Positions 21,004 to 31,125 of a DNA stretch of 64,000 bases are shown piece after piece. Below the pieces are notes generated by a model. It ran no database searches, was not told the origin of the DNA, and saw nothing but the letters and a program-made list of their open reading frames with translations. Made by a program: the position numbers and the translations under genes. The stretch covers positions 16,070-80,069 of the forward strand of contig JAJBVL010000050.1 of assembly GCA_020859845.1 (NCBI GenBank). Reading direction: 5' to 3'. This stretch comes from Bacteroidales bacterium. GTDB taxonomy: Bacteria > Bacteroidota > Bacteroidia > Bacteroidales > Muribaculaceae. Each line of letters opens with the position of its first letter. Positions within the stretch are counted from its first letter, which is position 1.

Positions 21004-22737
21004 ATGAAAAAACTCGTTTCAACTCTTGCTATAGGGCTCACGACATTAAGCTCTGTGGCAGCGCAGGCCTGGGAAGAGCCGCGCGACACCACCGTTTGGA
21101 ACTCGGCCGACTGGACTCTCGTAGCCCAACAGCCTCTGACGATGAGCTGGACCACCAGCGATATCCACCACCGACAGTTTAAAGCACCCGTCGACGTAGC
21201 CCTCGCTGCCGACACCGTCGTCACCGCTTGGCGTGGTGAGCGCCTGGGGGTAGAGGCTCTTGTAGTGGCTACTCAAGCCACCCCCGAGCTAAGCGTGCGT
21301 CTTGCCCCGTGGCACACTCCTGCTGGGGCTGCAGCGCCTGAGGCCAATGCAGCCTTTATGCGCTATGTCATCACCAACACCTTCCGCGCCTGCGGAGAGC
21401 CTCCCGAGGGACTACCCACCTATACAGTGCCCGACCTCATCGACCTTCCCGAGGCTTCGGCCCAGCTGGAGGCTCAGTCGGTGCGCCCTATATGGGTGAC
21501 GGTGGAGGTGAGTCGCGAAGCACCAGCCGGAGCCTATACCACGGCGCTTGAGCTGGTGGAGCAGGGGAGTGGGAAGGTTGTGGCTTCGCTACCCTTGCGC
21601 GTCAACGTCCTCGAGCGTCAACTGCCAGCGCCAGCCGACTATGCTTTCTATCTCGACCTATGGCAACAGCCCTATGCCATCTCGCGCTTTGAGGGCGTGG
21701 AGCGTTGGAGTCCAGAGCATATCGAGGCTCTTCGCCCCTATATGGAGATGCTGGCTCGCGCTGGACAGAAGACCATCACGGCCATCCTATTCTATGAGCC
21801 TTGGGGTGTGCAGAGCAACGATAAGTTCTCGCCAATGGTGGAGACTATCCTTGGCAAGGATGGCCAATGGCGCTACGACTATACTATCCTTGACCGCTAC
21901 ATAGAGCTATGCGACGAGTATGGCATCAGCGATGCCATCGAGTGTTTCTCAATGGTGCCCTGGGATATGACCTTCAGATATCTTAATGAAGCCACTGGAG
22001 AGTATGAGAATCTTAAGACCACTACTACCACTCAAGAGTATGCCGACCTATGGACATCTTTCCTCAAGAGCCTCGCAGCTCATATGCAGGAGCGTGGATG
22101 GCTCGACCGCACGATGATAGCCATGGACGAGCGTGGTCTCTCCGACATGCTCAACGCCTACGATATCGCCCAGAAGGCTGTCCCGGGCCTCAAGATGTCG
22201 CTTGCAGGCAATTATCATCCTGAGCTGATCGACGACCTGCAGCTCTACACCCTAATGATTGAGGATTTCTTCCCTGCCGACGTGTTGCAGCGTCGCAAGG
22301 ATGCTGGCCAAGTGTCGCTGATGTACACCTGCTGTGCTTCGCCTGCTCCCAATCAGTTTAGCAACAGCGAGCCAGCCGACAACGCTTACCTCCCTATCTA
22401 CGCCACTGCCACAGGCTTTGACGGATATCTCCACTGGTCGTTCTCCAACTGGACCGATGAGCCATTGACCGACACTCGCTTCAAGCTCTTCGCCCCTGGC
22501 GACACGTATTTCATCTATCCCGGCGGCCGTTCATCGATACGCTATGAACGTATGGTGGAAGGCATACAGCTAAGCGAGAAGCTGCGCATCCTCGAGGCTG
22601 AGGCTTTGGCTGCTGGCGATCTGCAGGCCTATGCAGCTCTGCAACAGGCCATGCTCCCCCTGCGCACCGGAGCCATGACCAAGGCCATCCCCACAAGCCA
22701 GATTGTGACTGCTCTCCAGCGCTATGCCAACCAGTAA
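21004..22737 (+). CDS. Secreted DUF4091-type (glycoside hydrolase-like) protein
   Basis: Signal peptide [93 protein letters not shown]. Confidence 0.8.
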   Translation: MKKLVSTLAIGLTTLSSVAAQAWEEPRDTTVWNSADWTLVAQQPLTMSWTTSDIHHRQFKAPVDVALAADTVVTAWRGERLGVEALVVATQATPELSVRLAPWHTPAGAAAPEANAAFMRYVITNTFRACGEPPEGLPTYTVPDLIDLPEASAQLEAQSVRPIWVTVEVSREAPAGAYTTALELVEQGSGKVVASLPLRVNVLERQLPAPADYAFYLDLWQQPYAISRFEGVERWSPEHIEALRPYMEMLARAGQKTITAILFYEPWGVQSNDKFSPMVETILGKDGQWRYDYTILDRYIELCDEYGISDAIECFSMVPWDMTFRYLNEATGEYENLKTTTTTQEYADLWTSFLKSLAAHMQERGWLDRTMIAMDERGLSDMLNAYDIAQKAVPGLKMSLAGNYHPELIDDLQLYTLMIEDFFPADVLQRRKDAGQVSLMYTCCASPAPNQFSNSEPADNAYLPIYATATGFDGYLHWSFSNWTDEPLTDTRFKLFAPGDTYFIYPGGRSSIRYERMVEGIQLSEKLRILEAEALAAGDLQAYAALQQAMLPLRTGAMTKAIPTSQIVTALQRYANQ

Positions 22738-22770
22738 GGCAAATCCATCGCTTGCGAGAACCTATCAATA

Positions 22771-23412
22771 TTAATCGCTTGAGGCCATCCGTTGGGTGGC
22801 CTCATTGCTTTTAGGAGCCAGGAGGGGCGAGAGGGCTGAGGAGCCGAGGATATAGGCTGTGCCTCCGAGAAAGTTGCCAATAGCCGTGGCTACCCACCCG
22901 AGGAAGGCATCTACCGACACCACGGGCCAAGCTGCAAGGTAGTAAAACCCATCGGCGATGGAGTGGGTAAACCCTCCGAGGATAAAAGCGGGGATGCCTA
23001 TCAGAAGTGCCCACGGCGAACGGCTCCACATGGTGACGGCAAGCGTCATAATCCAGCCGCAGCCAATGCCGTTGACAAGGCACCGCCAGAAGCCAGCCTC
23101 TCCGCGAGCCATCACTATACGACTACACCCCTCGGCCACAGCAGGGTCGGGGTTGAAGAGCAGGGCCGCTATAAGACACCCCACAAGGTTGCCCAGCAAG
23201 ACACCACCAAGCTCCGGGAGGTCGGCCCATTGACGAGTACGCCAGATGCGACCCGTGTAGAGCTTAAACTGGAAGTGGACTACAGAGAGAAGCCCCACAC
23301 TGAAGAGGCATGCTCCAACGGGTCCACCCACTCTGAGATATACCACAGCGCCCAGCGAGATGGCCACGCCGGCCATTACCGGGCTTAGAAGATTGCGCAA
23401 TGATTGGTTCAT
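22771..23412 (-). CDS. Formate/nitrite transporter (FNT) family protein
   Basis: MAGVAISLGAVVYLRVGGPVGACLFSVGLLSVVHFQFKLYTGRI; GFTHSIADGFYYLAA; GNFLGGTAYILG. Confidence 0.85.
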   Translation of the reverse strand: MNQSLRNLLSPVMAGVAISLGAVVYLRVGGPVGACLFSVGLLSVVHFQFKLYTGRIWRTRQWADLPELGGVLLGNLVGCLIAALLFNPDPAVAEGCSRIVMARGEAGFWRCLVNGIGCGWIMTLAVTMWSRSPWALLIGIPAFILGGFTHSIADGFYYLAAWPVVSVDAFLGWVATAIGNFLGGTAYILGSSALSPLLAPKSNEATQRMASSD

Positions 23413-23549
23413 AGCGCAAAAGTAATAAAAATATTATAAAAATAAGCGGTCTGCTGTCGTTGATGGGAGCAGACCGCTATATCCACTGTTCTCTCTTAAG
23501 GGGAAAAACTATGTAGGTAAGTGATGTAATGCCAAGGGGGGGGAGATGG

Positions 23550-24530
23550 TCAGAAAGTGACGTTGTATTTCTGGAGGATAGCGCAAGGAGCATATGCCAT
23601 CTTGGCTTGGCGCAGCCCGGGGTCGCCAGCATCGTCTTCGCGGTTGACGTAGCGCAGCTCGGGATGACGCTCCAGCATCATTGCAGCAAAGCCGTGGGCC
23701 ACACTCTCTCCGGAACCGGTGACGTCGTGGTCCATCTTTTCGATGTGGACGTAAAGGGTGTCGCCAATAGCCTCGCCCATGGTGAAAGCCACCACTCCAT
23801 GCTCGGGAGTGGACACCACAGCGCCCTCAAATCCATAGAGCTCGGGGCGCTTCAAGACATCCATCACTGCCAGACGTTCATAGTCGGCCATGATGCCCTT
23901 GTCGGCACGCATATGTTGAGCCTCAAAGAAGGCCTTGACGGCGGGCAGATTGGCGGCGGTCAACGGCTCCACCACTGCCTGTGGATTGTCGGCGCGAAAG
24001 CGATTTAGATGGTTGCGCTTCTTGTTGAGATGCTTGCCTGCGAAGGTGGCCATGGCTTGCGCCTCGTAGAGATAGTCGCTCCAGTCGGCCAGCGGTGTTA
24101 TCTCGCGAGCTCCGAGGGCTTGCAGCGCGGGGATGGCCTCTTCAGGGACAGCCGACAGTACCAGCGGTATATTGTGGGCCTCGCAAAAACTACGTAGCAA
24201 AGCGATGCTCTCGCTCAGAGGCAAGGCTCCTACAGGGAGCGAGAAGGCGGTGACATCGAGGTCGTCCTCACGTACACCCATCACGAAGAGGGTGTCGGCC
24301 ACGATGGAGATGGAATAGCGGAAGTAGTCGACCCACATAAGCAGTCCGCCAACGGAGAAGTCGCAGGTGCGGGTGGTGGCTTGACGGAGCATGGGGAGTA
24401 TGGCTGGCACGTCGGAGAGTGTCAGCGTGTGAAAGTCGAGACAGCCCGTAGCAGGGGCAGTCTTTATGGCGCAAGGCCGCATCATCGGCCCACACGAGGG
24501 GTCATCGCCCACTGATTCAAGACAAGGCAT
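23550..24530 (-). CDS. DUF2156 domain-containing protein (phosphatidylglycerol lysyltransferase C-terminal-like)
   Basis: FHTLTLSDVPAILPMLRQATTRTCDFSVGGLLMWVDYFRYSI...GKHLNKKRNHLNRFRADNP...YVNREDDAGDPGLRQAKMAYAP. Confidence 0.85.
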   Translation of the reverse strand: MPCLESVGDDPSCGPMMRPCAIKTAPATGCLDFHTLTLSDVPAILPMLRQATTRTCDFSVGGLLMWVDYFRYSISIVADTLFVMGVREDDLDVTAFSLPVGALPLSESIALLRSFCEAHNIPLVLSAVPEEAIPALQALGAREITPLADWSDYLYEAQAMATFAGKHLNKKRNHLNRFRADNPQAVVEPLTAANLPAVKAFFEAQHMRADKGIMADYERLAVMDVLKRPELYGFEGAVVSTPEHGVVAFTMGEAIGDTLYVHIEKMDHDVTGSGESVAHGFAAMMLERHPELRYVNREDDAGDPGLRQAKMAYAPCAILQKYNVTF

Positions 24531-24582
24531 AGTAAGTGAAAAAATAGTAATTAAGAGTTACCATATATCACTACAACAAGGC

Positions 24583-25731
24583 TCAGCCCTTAGCTGTTCC
24601 CTGCGGAGGAAAAGTATTGGCAAAATATATGTCGAGCACATCGCGGGCAGCCGTAAACGAGCTTTCGCGATTGCCGAGCACCGCGCCTTCTTTGATTTGC
24701 AGCAAGCGCTCAATCTCTGGATTGCGGTAGAAGTGGGAACGGAGTTGCTCGTTGATGGTCTCATACATCCAGTAGCGCGCTTGCTCGCTGCGTTTCTGGT
24801 CGAAGTAGCCATTCTCCTTGACGTGGGCAAAATAGCGATCAATCATCTCCCACACCTCTGCGATGCCCAGCTCATAGTAGCCAGAATAGGTGAGCACCTC
24901 TGGCTTCCACCCCGAAGCGGTGGCTGGGAAGAGGTGGAGAGCGCTGCGAAATTGGGCTTGTGCCAAGCGAGCGCGGTCGATATTGTCTCCATCGGCCTTG
25001 TTGATGACGATGCCGTCGGCCATCTCCATGATGCCGCGCTTGATGCCCTGAAGCTCGTCGCCGGTGCCTGCCAGCTGGATGAGTAGGAAGAAGTCGACCA
25101 TCGAGTGTACGGCTGTCTCGCTCTGGCCTACACCTACGGTTTCCACAAATATGTTGTCGTAGCCGGCAGCTTCGCAGAGCACGATAGTCTCACGCGTCTT
25201 GCGTGCCACACCTCCCAGCGACCCTGCTGAGGGGCTGGGACGTATGAAAGCCTTGGGGTGCACGGCGAGGCGTTCCATGCGCGTCTTGTCGCCGAGGATG
25301 GAGCCTTTGGTGCGCTCGCTCGAAGGGTCGATGGCCAAAACAGCCAGCTTGCCTCCCTCCTTGAGCACGTGGAGACCAAAGACATCAATAGAGGTCGACT
25401 TGCCAGCGCCTGGCACACCCGTGATACCTATACGGCGAGAGCGTCCCGAATGGGGCAGGCAGTGGGCTATCACCTCTTGAGCCTTCGCCTGATGCTCTGG
25501 CACGAGGCTCTCCACTAGCGTCACAGCGCGGCTGAGCATCATGGTGTCGCCCTTGAGGATACCCTCCACCAGCTCGTTGACCGTGGGCTGTCGGCGTTTT
25601 GGTCGGCGTGTGAGGTAGGGGTTGACGCTTGGTGGCTGTTTGACACCAGCATTAACCGTCAGACCGGCAAACTGCTCGTCGTTCTCTATGTGGTGCAAGT
25701 CGTGATGTTCGGGGTGGGAGCACTGTTCCAT
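24583..25731 (-). CDS. meaB: Methylmalonyl-CoA mutase-associated GTPase MeaB (ArgK family)
   Basis: ITGVPGAGKSTSIDVFGLHVLKEGGKLAVLAIDPSS...GSILGDKTRMERL...ETVGVGQSE; start at cat 25729-25731. Confidence 0.93.
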   Translation of the reverse strand: MEQCSHPEHHDLHHIENDEQFAGLTVNAGVKQPPSVNPYLTRRPKRRQPTVNELVEGILKGDTMMLSRAVTLVESLVPEHQAKAQEVIAHCLPHSGRSRRIGITGVPGAGKSTSIDVFGLHVLKEGGKLAVLAIDPSSERTKGSILGDKTRMERLAVHPKAFIRPSPSAGSLGGVARKTRETIVLCEAAGYDNIFVETVGVGQSETAVHSMVDFFLLIQLAGTGDELQGIKRGIMEMADGIVINKADGDNIDRARLAQAQFRSALHLFPATASGWKPEVLTYSGYYELGIAEVWEMIDRYFAHVKENGYFDQKRSEQARYWMYETINEQLRSHFYRNPEIERLLQIKEGAVLGNRESSFTAARDVLDIYFANTFPPQGTAKG

Positions 25732-25750
25732 GGGGTAATATGGGGGGAGA

Positions 25751-26818
25751 TTAATGTTGGGCCACGACTCGTATCGTGGTGTTGGGTTGCTTTGGATCGT
25801 TGGTGATGAGTGTGATGCGGGCGTTGAGGGGCGTGCCAGCGGGTAGACGGTCACCATAAGCCGTCACCTTGAGCTCGGCTGTTTTGCCGGGGGCTATCTT
25901 AGTCTTCTTGAGTTTGATAGCCACAGCCGCGTCGGGAGTGTATATCTTGCGTATGATGAGTGGCGTCTGGCCATTGTTGACCAGCGTCAGGGTCATGGTG
26001 GGCTTCTCGTCGGAGCCGAGGCGCTCAAAATCGGCCATCATGGGCTCTACCTTGAGACGTGGCGCCTTCTCGCGCTCCTCGGAGGTGAGCTTGGAGAAGT
26101 CTTCTTGGACGATGGCCACCGTGGAGATTGCAGTAAAAGGCCCTGAAGGGCTTGGAGCTACATAAATCGAGTCGGAGACGATGCCCCAGTCGTCGACCTT
26201 AGAGGTATTGAGCGTGGCGGAGAATACAAATTGCTCGCCGGGAGGCACGGCTTCGGGGCGTACTGTGACGTTAATGCCCTTGTAGGTCTTGACTGCTGGG
26301 TGGATGGTGTCGGAGGAGGCGTTGTATCCGCGGAGTGTGGCGCTGGCGGTCGTGCCGTAGGTCACCTCGCCAAATGGTATGACGGTAGCCGCCAGCCGCA
26401 TATCGCCAAGGCTTACGGGGTAGCGCCCCTTGAGCGAATTGGATGTGCCGATCACCGTACCTTTAATAGTGAGCACCGATGCCTTCTTGGAGGCATTGGT
26501 GTAGACGTTGACATGCTTGGTGAAGGGGCCCGGGCGCCCGGAAGCTTTGTAGGCCACGGATACTGTCAGCGTGTCGCCAGGGTAGATGGGCTTGCGGGTA
26601 TAGCGTGGGGTGGTACAGCCACAGTTGGCCGAGGCGCGGTTGACCGTCACTGGCTCGTCGCCAGTATTGACAGCCTTGAACGTACACTCCACGCTGCCCA
26701 GGGCCTCGTCAAAGGCACCAAAGTCGTGGACACGTTCTATCCACGTCAGCTGAGGGTCGGCCTTGACGTAGATGGAGAGGAGGGCGATAAGCGCCGAGAG
26801 AATAAACCACCGCTTCAT
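25751..26818 (-). CDS. DUF1573 domain-containing protein
   Basis: VHDFGAFDEALGSVECTFKAVNTGDEPVTVNRASANCGCTTPRYTRKPIYPGDTLTVSVAY. Confidence 0.85.
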   Translation of the reverse strand: MKRWFILSALIALLSIYVKADPQLTWIERVHDFGAFDEALGSVECTFKAVNTGDEPVTVNRASANCGCTTPRYTRKPIYPGDTLTVSVAYKASGRPGPFTKHVNVYTNASKKASVLTIKGTVIGTSNSLKGRYPVSLGDMRLAATVIPFGEVTYGTTASATLRGYNASSDTIHPAVKTYKGINVTVRPEAVPPGEQFVFSATLNTSKVDDWGIVSDSIYVAPSPSGPFTAISTVAIVQEDFSKLTSEEREKAPRLKVEPMMADFERLGSDEKPTMTLTLVNNGQTPLIIRKIYTPDAAVAIKLKKTKIAPGKTAELKVTAYGDRLPAGTPLNARITLITNDPKQPNTTIRVVAQH

Positions 26819-26827
26819 AGCAAGGAG

Positions 26828-26860
26828 TATATGGCTTATATAGCCTATATGGCTTATAAT
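26828..26860. repeat. Short tandem/palindromic repeat TATATGGCTTATATAGCC
   Basis: tatatggcttatatagcctatatggcttata between the two DUF1573 genes. Confidence 0.8.
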
Positions 26861-27321
26861 TATTTGTGGGTAGTGGAGGGGATGATGACGCCGCTAAACT
26901 TCAGCGACTGGCGCTTGCCGCTATTGCTTCGCACCTTCACCTCGCGCGCAAACTCGCCGGAGCGTCCGGTAGGGTCGAAGGTCACTGAGATTTTGCCCTT
27001 CTCACCGGGAGCTACAGGCTCCTTGGGGAAAGAGGGGACTGTGCAACCACATCCGCCGTTGCTCACAGAAATAATAATCAGAGGGGCATCACCAGTGTTG
27101 GTAAACTCATAGTTGGCGGTCACCTTGCCGCCCGATGAAGAAATATTGCCAAAGTCGTGGCTTTGGCTGTCAAACTTCATCTCTGCTTTGCCAGCAGCCA
27201 TCGTAGCGAGGGCCACCATCGTAAGATATAGGATAGCAAGGGAAAGTCTACGTAGGGTTGATGGAGAGACATTGTTGGTGATCGCTGTAGGGATCGCTGT
27301 TGCAAATGTTTTTCTTATCAT
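26860..27321 (-). CDS. DUF1573 domain-containing protein (short paralogue)
   Basis: HDFGNISSSGGKVTANYEFTNTGDAPLIIISVSNGGCGCTVPSFPKEPVAPGEKGKISVTFD. Confidence 0.85.
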   Translation of the reverse strand: MIRKTFATAIPTAITNNVSPSTLRRLSLAILYLTMVALATMAAGKAEMKFDSQSHDFGNISSSGGKVTANYEFTNTGDAPLIIISVSNGGCGCTVPSFPKEPVAPGEKGKISVTFDPTGRSGEFAREVKVRSNSGKRQSLKFSGVIIPSTTHK

Positions 27322-27468
27322 TCTGAATAAAACTTAGGTTTGACCTTTTTGCTTTGCTAAGCAATTAGAGGGCGAAATTACTAAAAATATCAACACGACT
27401 ATCCACTTGGAGGTTTTTAATTATGGTTTTGAGAAGCAAAATTGAAGGGTTGTATCAAATAATGCATA

Positions 27469-27503
27469 ATCTATTGCAACCCCGTAGGGGTCCTTCCCAA
27501 TAG
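27469..27503. repeat. Third, degenerate copy of the CAACCCCGT(C/A)GGGG repeat
   Basis: aatctattgcaaccccgtaggggtccttcccaatag compared with 7167-7256. Confidence 0.65.
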
Positions 27504-27524
27504 CTATAGTAGTTTCAGCTCTCC

Positions 27525-27551
27525 AAAAAAAACGGCGCCTTTGGCGCCGTT
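27525..27551 (-). terminator. Rho-independent terminator for the 27601-29223 gene
   Basis: AACGGCGCC TTT GGCGCCGTT with A8 on the plus strand (T8 on the minus strand). Confidence 0.9.
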
Positions 27552-27600
27552 GGTAAGGGGGTAAATCATTTTAGCTAATTATAAGCAGAGTGGATCGGCG

Positions 27601-29223
27601 TTAGCGGATCAGCACCTTGGTGGTCTTAGAGCCTTGGCGTAGGATGTAGATGCCAGTAGTTGGTGTGGTGACTCTTACACCCTGGAGATTATAATATATA
27701 GGTGTGGTATCCTCTTCGGTGGGAATGCTGATAGTAGAAATAGCGGTGGAGTCGTCAACAGCCTTGTACATATGGATGGCTAGGTGGTCCTCAGGTTTGT
27801 CGGTGGGGTCGTAGTTGAGGAAGCGAGAGGTGCCATCATCCTTAAGATTAAACTTCAGACTGCCAGCCTCGTCGCCATAGCTAATCTCCACTTCGCCATC
27901 CTCGTTGAAAGAGATGGATGCGCGTGTCCCCTTGCTGGCAGAGTCGCTCTTCTTGTAGTCAAGACACTTAAACTCTTCGCAAGCCAGATAGCGGCTATCG
28001 TTGAGATAATTGTTGGTCTCGCCAAAGAGGATAGCCCATGTGGCGTCGCCATCGTCATTGCCCACGAGGGTACATACTGCCACCTTGCGGGTGTCGACTG
28101 TGATAGTGCCATCGGTGGCTATCTCAATCTCCTCAGCCAACTGATATACGCCTCCGTCTTTAGTAGTGCCCCAGGATGAAGCCATGGCATAGGCGTTGGC
28201 CACGTTGACAAGGATAAATTCCATGCCATCCTCAAGAGCGTTGACATCATCAACCAGCTTAAAGACAGCGGGGATAGCCTCTGGAAGAGTGGGGTCATTT
28301 TCCTCGCCACGGGTAGCATTGGCTACCGATGTCCATGTGCCGGTGATGTCGGGTATGCGAGAATAGCTTCCGCCGACGTAGTGGTTGCCATTGTCGGTCA
28401 AGGCATTTGCCTTGCTAAAGGTGTCGAGCACCGTGCCATCCGCCGAGATGAGACGAATGGTGACGTTTTTGGTGTTGGAGATGCCAGCGCTAAATTCGGA
28501 GCCTTTGGAGCATACTATATATTCCCCAGCTGCTATCTCGCTTCCTTCAGGGTAAGTGTAAAGGATGGTGCTCTCACCGTCCTCATCGATTTTCTCTACT
28601 TGAAGCCCTTCAAGAGCCAGGGTAGCATCGGTGGAGTTGACAATTTCAATCCAGTCTTCAAGTCCATCGGTAGTAGCGTCGTCGCCACACACTTCATTGA
28701 TCACCAAGCCCTCCATTGGGTCGGCCTCGGGTGTCGCTCCGTCGGTAGTCCAAGTGATTTCGATAGCCGTAAATTGACAGGCTTTGCCCTTAACCGCCGT
28801 GGAGGTGAGCGCGATATAGGGCCATTCGCCTTCAATCTCAAGAGTGGCTGTTGATGAGGCTGTGAAGGAGATGGTGCCAAGTTCGGTGCCCGTCACTTCG
28901 CAGTCGCTGGCGGTGTAGGGTTCGGTACTTCCATATACGACCATGTCCTCGTTGCTCTTTGAGCCCCAAGTGACGGCAATTGACTGTACTAAGCCAGGCG
29001 AAACGGAGGTGACGATACTGCTGCCGCCAGCCTTAAACTGTGGACCGCTCCCCTCGTCCTTTACCGTGATAAGATATGTGGCGCCAGAGGAAAGGGTGGC
29101 TTCTTGCTGGACATACGAGTCGGGAAATACTACAGTAGTGGCATCTATTACGTCGGTAACGTTTCCTCCCCATGCTGTAGCAGCTATCAGAGAGGCGAGC
29201 CCAAGAGTAAATATTTGATTCAT
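27601..29223 (-). CDS. Secreted lamin-tail-domain-like protein with GIYI-type C-terminal sorting-like tail
   Basis: VINEVCGDDATTDGLEDWIEIVNSTDATLALEGLQVEK (LTD-like); C-terminus YYNLQGVRVTTPTTGIYILRQGSKTTKVLIR. Confidence 0.75.
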   Translation of the reverse strand: MNQIFTLGLASLIAATAWGGNVTDVIDATTVVFPDSYVQQEATLSSGATYLITVKDEGSGPQFKAGGSSIVTSVSPGLVQSIAVTWGSKSNEDMVVYGSTEPYTASDCEVTGTELGTISFTASSTATLEIEGEWPYIALTSTAVKGKACQFTAIEITWTTDGATPEADPMEGLVINEVCGDDATTDGLEDWIEIVNSTDATLALEGLQVEKIDEDGESTILYTYPEGSEIAAGEYIVCSKGSEFSAGISNTKNVTIRLISADGTVLDTFSKANALTDNGNHYVGGSYSRIPDITGTWTSVANATRGEENDPTLPEAIPAVFKLVDDVNALEDGMEFILVNVANAYAMASSWGTTKDGGVYQLAEEIEIATDGTITVDTRKVAVCTLVGNDDGDATWAILFGETNNYLNDSRYLACEEFKCLDYKKSDSASKGTRASISFNEDGEVEISYGDEAGSLKFNLKDDGTSRFLNYDPTDKPEDHLAIHMYKAVDDSTAISTISIPTEEDTTPIYYNLQGVRVTTPTTGIYILRQGSKTTKVLIR

Positions 29224-29458
29224 AAGCGCGATAAGTAAAATGTGATTAAATATTAGAATGAGTGTTGTTTAGCGCAACAAAAGTAGATAAAAGAGATGGT
29301 ACAAGCAAACGAAAAAAGACATTCCACCACTTTTCCACCCTTTTGGCTATCATTTTTGCTTTTTATACCTTTTGTAATTGTGATTTATTAGATGAATAAG
29401 ATATGATGTATCCTCTCAGCTACTGGCTGTATTCATGCCAACTACTCGCCCTCGGATG

Positions 29459-30229
29459 TCATAGAGGCCTGGAAGCCTCTACTCCTATCCCAAAGAGGGC
29501 GTAGTCGTAGAGCACGGGGTCGTCGGGGCGCCAGAGGCGCAGTTGCTCTGTGAGTTCCTCCACTGCGCGCCGGTCGTTGGAGCGTCGTTGGAGGAGACCG
29601 AGCTCACGAGCCGTGTTGCCTACATGAACATCCAACGGGATGAACAATTGGGCCGGGGAGAGCAACGACCATACACCAAGGTCAACGATGCCATCGCGAC
29701 GCACGAGCCAGCGAAGCGCCATATTGATGCGCTTCAAGGCCGACGTATCGACCTGCTGAGGCAGGCAGCGACTATCCGTTGCGCCACCATTGGCCTCCGT
29801 AAGCTCTCGGTTGAGGGCCTTGACGAGCTCCCATGCCGGAGCCTCTGAGAGATGAATCTTTTCGTGGCTGGCAAAGTCGTGGAGCGAGCCATGGCGCTGA
29901 TATATGGCGTGGAGGCCGCGCAGATAATAGCGCATATTGGAGGCGAAGAAGGTGCGATGAATGTTCATGTCGGGAAGCTCCTCGTAGCCTTTGTCCATCA
30001 CGTAGGCGTAAGGCTGCTGATCCATCAGTGAGAGCATTTTCTCGCAGTTGGCGCATATCATGGGCCTCCGGCCCCAAGCGATGGTGGCCGACAGGAGAGC
30101 AGTGATTTCTATATCCTGCAAGATAGAAAAGCGCCGGGGAAACTGTACGGGGTCGTGAGCTATAAAAGATGGTGAATTGATGCGTGCTGCTTCCTCATCA
30201 AGAAGGAGCTTTATATCGGGGGTGAGCAT
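29459..30229 (-). CDS. TIGR02757 family protein
   Basis: FPRRFSILQDIEITALLSATIAWGRRPMICANCEKMLSLMDQQPYAYV; NIHRTFFASNMRYYLRGL; PLDVHVGNTARELGLLQR. Confidence 0.85.
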   Translation of the reverse strand: MLTPDIKLLLDEEAARINSPSFIAHDPVQFPRRFSILQDIEITALLSATIAWGRRPMICANCEKMLSLMDQQPYAYVMDKGYEELPDMNIHRTFFASNMRYYLRGLHAIYQRHGSLHDFASHEKIHLSEAPAWELVKALNRELTEANGGATDSRCLPQQVDTSALKRINMALRWLVRRDGIVDLGVWSLLSPAQLFIPLDVHVGNTARELGLLQRRSNDRRAVEELTEQLRLWRPDDPVLYDYALFGIGVEASRPL

Positions 30230-30235
30230 AGTGGG

Positions 30236-30278
30236 TGATAGGGCTTATAGGGCTTATAGGGGTTATAGGGCTTATAGG
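30236..30278. repeat. 9-bp tandem repeat GGGCTTATA, about 4-5 units
   Basis: gatagggcttatagggcttataggggttatagggcttatagga. Confidence 0.92.
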
Positions 30279-30997
30279 ACTCGGAGGATGTCGAGGGAAT
30301 GGAGGGAGGTGAGGGGCGCTACGTGCATAGAATAGAAGGCCAGCATCTGGTCAAGCACTTGGCTGCGGCTCTGAGAAGACAGGCGGAAGTGGTGCATGTT
30401 GGCAAAGGTGATCCTGCCCAAGAGCGCCACAAAGCGCGATTCCTCGGCCGGAAGCCACGAGCTGTGGAGGGGAGGGGTGGACCGAAAAGTGCCATCCACC
30501 ATGTCAAACACTCGGCCGGGACGCCACGATGCTACATCGGGCTCAATGCCTAAAGCACGCCCCAGTCCATAGAGAAAACATATGCAATAGTTGGGAAGCC
30601 GTTGTGGCTCCAACGCGTCGAGCACCAGAATAGAGGACTTGAGATACTCGTAAAGTTGGGCGTCGGGTTGATGGCTGTCGCGCAACACCGATGCCAGTAG
30701 CTCTCCAAGAAAGAGCGCCACTGCCTGCTTCATAGGATGGGAATATACACCGTGGAGAGCCACGCTGGGCTGTAGCTGGCTCATGGGGTGGATGTCGCGC
30801 CCTGGACGCTGGTGGACTACCGCCTCTACCAGCCCCAAGGGCATAAGAAGTGCACGCCGCCTTGCCGCTTCGCGCGTGGCTCCTCCCGCCACCAGCAGCG
30901 AAAGGATGCCACCCTCGAGAGAGTAGGCTGTGAGGATGGATTTGGAATCGGCATACCTCACTTGACGCAAGGCTATGAGATGCATTGAATTATCCAT
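30272..30997 (-). CDS. recO: DNA repair protein RecO
   Basis: LIALRQVRYADSKSILTAYSLEGGILSLLVAGG...LGLVEAVVHQRPGRDIHPMSQLQP. Confidence 0.85.
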   Translation of the reverse strand: MDNSMHLIALRQVRYADSKSILTAYSLEGGILSLLVAGGATREAARRRALLMPLGLVEAVVHQRPGRDIHPMSQLQPSVALHGVYSHPMKQAVALFLGELLASVLRDSHQPDAQLYEYLKSSILVLDALEPQRLPNYCICFLYGLGRALGIEPDVASWRPGRVFDMVDGTFRSTPPLHSSWLPAEESRFVALLGRITFANMHHFRLSSQSRSQVLDQMLAFYSMHVAPLTSLHSLDILRVL

Positions 30998-31125
30998 ACA
31001 AAAAGCTTTCTGACTACAAAATTACTGACTTACATCAACAATTCTATAGAAAAGTGTCAAATATCTAATTTTTAATTAGTAACTTTGCGTGATTTTTATC
31101 AAGATAGAATATTAGACACGTTTTT

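Noticed and set aside
20898-21224. N-terminal extension of IlvD in the ORF track
   Set aside because: No IlvD similarity; natural start [15 protein letters not shown] at 20897; the extension runs antisense into the DUF4091 gene.
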